From JAWVZU01 sp033722075 (GTDB taxonomy: Bacteria; Pseudomonadota; Gammaproteobacteria; Xanthomonadales; SZUA-38): DNA of 9,608 nt. The DNA is taken from positions 1 through 9,608 of the forward strand of contig JAWVZU010000151.1 of the NCBI GenBank assembly GCA_033722075.1, given 5' to 3'. The translations under genes were made by a program, and so were the position numbers. Below are positions 6,519 to 9,608 of the stretch, in pieces; position 1 is the first letter of the stretch; every line of letters starts with the position of its first letter. The notes beneath the pieces were generated by a model that was given only the letters and a program-made list of their open reading frames with translations, did not search any database and had not been told where the DNA came from.

Positions 6519-6725
6519 CTATTCGAGCCGAAACCCGACCTTGACGACGACCTGGAAGTGAGCCACCTCGCCACCCTCGACGTGGCCCCGAGTCTCGACC
6601 ACTTCGAACCAGTCGACATGATCAAGGGTCTGCGCCGCACGGCGAATGGCATTTCTGACGGCATCGTCGGTGCCCGTAGTCGATGTGCCGGCAACTTCAA
6701 CGATCTTGTAGACGCGGTTGGTCAC
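6519..6725 (-). CDS. Dodecin, flavin-binding protein
   Basis: This is a 68-residue protein starting at GTG 6725, preceded by GGAGG five bases upstream; no ATG lies nearby. The sequence is a clear dodecin: RVYKIVEVAGTSTTGTDDAV, then AIRRAAQTLDHVDWFEVVET, RGHVEGGEVAHFQVVVKVGF and RLE at the C-terminus. Dodecins form hollow 12-subunit spheres that bind flavins (FMN, riboflavin, lumichrome) in pairs and are thought to store or buffer free flavin. W39 and Q58 correspond to the tryptophan and glutamine that sandwich the isoalloxazine ring in characterised dodecins. The length is normal for the family. An in-frame ATG at 6887 would add 54 residues unlike any dodecin and is rejected as a start. It is divergent from the pnt operon with a 309-base gap that probably contains both promoters. 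Confidence 0.95.
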   Translation of the reverse strand: MTNRVYKIVEVAGTSTTGTDDAVRNAIRRAAQTLDHVDWFEVVETRGHVEGGEVAHFQVVVKVGFRLE

Positions 6726-6736
6726 TTTTCCCTCCA
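6721..6736 (-). promoter_or_regulatory. Ribosome binding site deciding the GTG start of dodecin
   Basis: Read on the minus strand this is GGAGG, five bases, then GTG. The spacing and strength fix the start at 6725, exactly where dodecin homology begins. Confidence 0.8.
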
Positions 6737-7034
6737 GTGGTGGTTGAAGATCGGCGTCAGTGTGGGTTTTCGAGTCGGCAAGGGTCAAGGAGGATTCCGG
6801 ACCACCGGAGACGGATGCCGGAAAATTCACACTGACCCGCAATAGCCCGTAACCTCCCGAAACCACCGACATATTGACCCAGATCAATTCAACTTATTGA
6901 AATAAATAGCAAAATTTTATGGTCGCCTTGCATTTTTGGCTTCCTTCGTGGAACATCCGTCGCCGAAGTTGCTGCTTGCGGCAGGGTGGGCTACGTTCTG
7001 GCCCGAAGAAATGGAGTTTTCAGGGAGCGCGTAG
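6726..7034. promoter_or_regulatory. Intergenic control region between dodecin and pntA
   Basis: There is no credible gene in these 309 bases. The dodecin-proximal part (6726-6840) is GC-rich and resembles an untranslated leader for dodecin. The core (about 6871-6940) is much more AT-rich than the rest of the window (for example AAATAAATAGCAAAATTTTA at 6900-6919) and is the natural place for promoters. It contains an FNR-like palindrome at 6874-6887. A possible + strand -10 is TTTTAT (6915-6920). The pntA Shine-Dalgarno AGGGAG is at 7022-7027. I could not define a convincing -35/-10 pair for either gene. Confidence 0.5.
6874..6887. promoter_or_regulatory. FNR/ANR-like binding site
   Basis: TTGAC-CCAG-ATCAA matches the FNR/ANR consensus TTGAT-N4-ATCAA with one mismatch and correct spacing. 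It lies in the AT-rich core between two divergent genes. Its centre (6880.5) is 46 bases from the +1 expected if TTTTAT (6915-6920) is the -10 of pntA, near the usual activating position of about -41.5. Activation of dodecin on the other strand is equally possible. Confidence 0.5.
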
Positions 7035-8609
7035 ATGAAGGTAGGTGCACCTAAAGAGACCGCGCCGGGCGAAGCGCGGGTCGCTTTGACACCGGAGAGC
7101 GCCGGTCGTCTGAAGAAGCTCGGCTACGAGTGCCTGGTGGAGACCGGCGCGGGACTGGCCGCCTCGATCACCGACGAAGCCTACGAGGCAGCCGGCGTCG
7201 AGGTCGTGGGCTCCGCGGCTGACCTCTGGGCAAAGGCCGACGTGATCGTCAAGGTTCGCGAGCCCTCCGTGGACGAGATCGACGCGGCGCCCGACGGCAA
7301 GACCGTCATCAGCTTCATCTGGCCGGCGGCAAACGAGGCGCTGCTCGAGCGCATGAACGCCAAGAACATGACCGTGCTGGCCATGGACATGGTGCCTCGC
7401 ATCAGCCGGGCGCAGAAAATGGACGCGCTCTCGTCCATGGCCAACATCGCCGGTTACCGGGCGGTCATCGAGGCCGGCAACAACTTCGGGCGCTTCTTCA
7501 TGGGCCAGATGACCGCCGCCGGCAAGGTCGCACCGGCGAAGGTGCTGGTGGTCGGCGCCGGTGTCGCGGGCCTCGCAGCGATCGGAACCTCGGTGTCCCT
7601 GGGCGCGATCACCCTCGCCTTCGACGTGCGTCCCGAAGTGGCTGAGCAGATCGAGTCGATGGGCGCGGAGTTCGTGTTCCTGGACTTCGAGGAAGAGCAG
7701 CAGGACGGTGCGGAGACCGGCGGTTACGCGGCCCCTTCTAGCCCGGAATTTCGCGAGAAGCAGCTGGAGAAATTCCGGGAGCTGGCGCCGGATGTGGATA
7801 TCGTCATCACCACCGCGCTGATCCCGAACCGGCCGGCGCCGGAGCTCTGGACCGAGGACATGGTCCAGGCGATGAAACCCGGCTCGGTCGTCGTCGACCT
7901 GGCCGCAGAGCGCGGCGGCAACTGCACGCTCACCAGGGCGGACGAGAAGTTCGTCACCGACAACGACGTGACGATCATCGGCTATACGGATTTTCCGAGC
8001 CGCATGGCCACGCAGGCGTCCAACCTCTACGCCAACAACGTCCGCCACATGCTCGACGACCTTACCCCGGAGAAAAACGGTCAGCCGGTGGTCGACATGG
8101 AGGACGACGTGATTCGCGGATCGCTGGTGTGCCACGAGGGTGAGATCACCTGGCCACCGCCACCGCCCAAGATCAAGGCCATTGCCGCAGCCGCGCCAAA
8201 GGCGAAGACAAAGGAAGAGACACCGGAAGAGAGGGCCGCCCGGGAGGCGGCGGCGCTGAAGAAATCGCTCAATACCACCGCCTGGATGCTGGCGATCGGT
8301 GGCGCGCTTTGCCTTGGTGTCGGTTCCATCGCGCCGCCCAGCTTCATGCAACACTTCATCGTGTTCGTGCTGGCGGTGTTCGTCGGCTACCACGTGATCT
8401 GGGGCGTCGCGCACTCGCTGCACACCCCGCTGATGGCGATCACGAACGCCATCTCGTCGATCATCATCGTGGGCGCCCTGTTACAGGTGGCCTCCGGCAA
8501 CCAGACGGTGATGTGGCTGGCCGCCGCATCGATCCTGATGGCTTCGGTGAACATCTTCGGCGGGTTCCTGGTGACTCGCCGCATGCTCGCCATGTTCCAG
8601 CGTTCCTGA
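7035..8609 (+). CDS. pntA: NAD(P) transhydrogenase subunit alpha
   Basis: This is a 524-residue protein with AGGGAG seven bases before ATG. With PntB it forms the inner-membrane proton-translocating transhydrogenase, which transfers hydride between NADH and NADP+ using the proton gradient and supplies NADPH. Residues 1-375 form the soluble NAD(H)-binding domain I: it opens MKVGAPKETAPGEARVALTP, has the loop PRISRAQKMDALSSMANI (121-138), the dinucleotide-binding motif VVGAGVAGLAAIG (172-184), and IPNRPAPELW plus VVVDLAAERGGN downstream. A Pro stretch (374-378) and a charged Ala/Lys/Glu linker (380-410) lead to four membrane helices at about 416-435, 440-458, 466-485 and 492-514. Both parts are in one chain, as in E. 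coli (510 residues), not split as in Rhodospirillum. The next gene follows after 12 bases. Confidence 0.97.
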   Translation: MKVGAPKETAPGEARVALTPESAGRLKKLGYECLVETGAGLAASITDEAYEAAGVEVVGSAADLWAKADVIVKVREPSVDEIDAAPDGKTVISFIWPAANEALLERMNAKNMTVLAMDMVPRISRAQKMDALSSMANIAGYRAVIEAGNNFGRFFMGQMTAAGKVAPAKVLVVGAGVAGLAAIGTSVSLGAITLAFDVRPEVAEQIESMGAEFVFLDFEEEQQDGAETGGYAAPSSPEFREKQLEKFRELAPDVDIVITTALIPNRPAPELWTEDMVQAMKPGSVVVDLAAERGGNCTLTRADEKFVTDNDVTIIGYTDFPSRMATQASNLYANNVRHMLDDLTPEKNGQPVVDMEDDVIRGSLVCHEGEITWPPPPPKIKAIAAAAPKAKTKEETPEERAAREAAALKKSLNTTAWMLAIGGALCLGVGSIAPPSFMQHFIVFVLAVFVGYHVIWGVAHSLHTPLMAITNAISSIIIVGALLQVASGNQTVMWLAAASILMASVNIFGGFLVTRRMLAMFQRS

Positions 8610-8621
8610 GGGGTCTGAACC

Positions 8622-9608
8622 ATGTTGAGTGAAGGACTGATCACAGCCGCCTACGTTGTTGCGGCGGTACTCTTCATCCTCGCGCTGGGCGGGCTGTCCA
8701 ACCAGGAAAAGGCCAAACGCGCCATCTGGTACGGCATCGTCGGCATGCTTCTGGCCGTTGCCGCAACCATCGGTACGCCCGGGGTCGGCGCCTACGGAAC
8801 CATTGCGGTGATGGTCGTCATCGGCGGCGTCCTCGGCTGGTTCGTAGCGAAACGCGTGCAGATGACCCAGATGCCGGAACTGGTGGCGGGCTTCCACAGC
8901 CTCGTGGGGCTGGCCGCGGTCTTCATCGGCATCAACGCCGACCTGGAAATGAATGTCGCCCTGGCCGCGAAGGAGGCGGGCACGGTGTCCGAGCTGGCCG
9001 GTTTCGCGGCCACCATTGCGAAGAAGACACCGACCGAGCTCAGCATCCTCAAGGTCGAGCTTTTCCTGGGCATCCTGATCGGCGCGATCACCTTCACCGG
9101 CTCGATCATCGCCTACGGCAAGCTGGCCGGGAAGCTGAGCTCCGCAGCACTCACCCTGCCGGGCCGCCACCTGCTGAACGTGCTCGCCTTCGTCGCCTGC
9201 TTCGTGCTCGGGGGTCTGTACCTCGACGGCGCGGGTCTATGGACGATGATTGCTGTCGCGATTATTTCCGGCCTGATCGGTTGCCACCTGATCATGGCAA
9301 TCGGCGGGGCGGACATGCCGGTCGTGGTGTCGATGCTGAACTCGTACTCGGGCTGGGCCGCCGCGGCCATCGGCTTCACGCTGGGCAATGACCTGCTGAT
9401 CGTGACCGGAGCGCTGGTCGGCTCCTCCGGTGCGATCCTCTCCTACATCATGTGCAAGGGAATGAACCGCTCCTTCGTCAGCGTGATTCTCGGCGGCTGG
9501 GGCGGCGAAACCACGTCTGCCGCCGCGGTGGACGGCGAGATGGTGGCGGCAGACGCCGATTCGGTCGCATCGGCGCTGCTCGATGCCGACAGCGTCATCA
9601 TCGTCCCG
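8622..9608 (+). CDS. pntB: NAD(P) transhydrogenase subunit beta (3' end outside window)
   Basis: The first 329 residues are present; the frame is open at the window end. GAGGGG lies eight bases before ATG 8622, overlapping the pntA stop, so the two are one operon. It supplies most of the proton channel and the NADP(H)-binding domain III. The start MLSEGLITAAYVVAAVLF, the segment FHSLVGLAAV with H92 (equivalent to E. coli His91, needed for proton translocation), VELFLGILIGAITFTGSIIA and the near-invariant GGADMPVVVSMLNSYSGWAA (228-247; N240 equivalent to Asn222) are diagnostic. GNDLLIVTGALVGSSGAILS and MNRSFVSVILGGWG end the membrane domain. The linker to domain III and its first strand (ADSVIIVP) are the last residues seen; the NADP-binding motif lies beyond. 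Compared with E. coli, as I recall it, the loop at about 106-142 is longer by roughly 15-20 residues. Confidence 0.97.
   Translation, partial: MLSEGLITAAYVVAAVLFILALGGLSNQEKAKRAIWYGIVGMLLAVAATIGTPGVGAYGTIAVMVVIGGVLGWFVAKRVQMTQMPELVAGFHSLVGLAAVFIGINADLEMNVALAAKEAGTVSELAGFAATIAKKTPTELSILKVELFLGILIGAITFTGSIIAYGKLAGKLSSAALTLPGRHLLNVLAFVACFVLGGLYLDGAGLWTMIAVAIISGLIGCHLIMAIGGADMPVVVSMLNSYSGWAAAAIGFTLGNDLLIVTGALVGSSGAILSYIMCKGMNRSFVSVILGGWGGETTSAAAVDGEMVAADADSVASALLDADSVIIVP

Noticed and set aside
6726..6887. In-frame N-terminal extension of dodecin from ATG 6887
   Set aside because: The extra 54 residues are unlike dodecins, and GTG 6725 with GGAGG five bases upstream begins exactly at family homology.
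7020..8423. 467-codon open frame on the minus strand opposite pntA
   Set aside because: Composition is typical of an antisense shadow in GC-rich DNA (His/Arg/Asp-rich, no recognisable motif). The opposite strand is unmistakably pntA with a good Shine-Dalgarno.
1..9608. CRISPR array or cas genes that would explain the TPR-CHAT plus sigma arrangement
   Set aside because: No spaced direct repeats and no Cas-like protein are visible anywhere in the window.

Overview
The window is GC-rich and densely coded. It looks chromosomal and is probably from a gammaproteobacterium: the transhydrogenase genes, the dodecin and the FNR-type palindrome all resemble that group, and I would guess a Xanthomonadales/Wenzhouxiangella-like marine lineage. 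That assignment is an impression, not the result of a search. I see no tRNA, rRNA, CRISPR array, transposase or phage gene.

Left part (1-1552, all +): the end of a protein with a jelly-roll, carbohydrate-binding-like C-terminus; a 100-residue winged-helix protein; and a 2-oxoglutarate/Fe(II) dioxygenase. The genes are 3 and 14 bases apart and may be co-transcribed. The dioxygenase has an intact iron site and a C-terminal tail of a kind seen in surface-polysaccharide enzymes.

Central part (1553-6449), the most interesting region: an ECF-type sigma factor (+) overlaps a 64-residue acidic protein (+). Facing them is a 974-residue TPR-CHAT protein (-) with an intact His/Cys caspase-type dyad and a probable signal peptide. 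Divergent from the CHAT gene is a 311-residue single-pass membrane protein (+). The 64-residue protein and the cytoplasmic N-terminus of the membrane protein share the same short module (YLxGRLSE...F..E.LD...LQ), which resembles N-terminal domains of anti-sigma-like proteins. A shared sequence block lies upstream of both the sigma gene and the membrane-protein gene. Together this looks like a self-contained signalling circuit: a periplasmic TPR-CHAT protein, a membrane-anchored putative anti-sigma factor with a periplasmic sensor domain, a soluble paralogue of its cytoplasmic part, and the sigma factor. The logic recalls the type III-E CRISPR effector pathway, where a TPR-CHAT protease cleaves a protein that restrains an ECF sigma factor, but here there is no CRISPR component.

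Right part (6450-9608): after a GC-rich palindrome comes dodecin (-), a flavin-binding protein with a GTG start. A 309-base intergenic region with an AT-rich core and an FNR/ANR-like palindrome follows. Then comes the pntA-pntB operon (+) for the proton-translocating NAD(P) transhydrogenase; pntB runs off the window end. Dodecin and transhydrogenase are both redox-cofactor functions and share this divergent control region.
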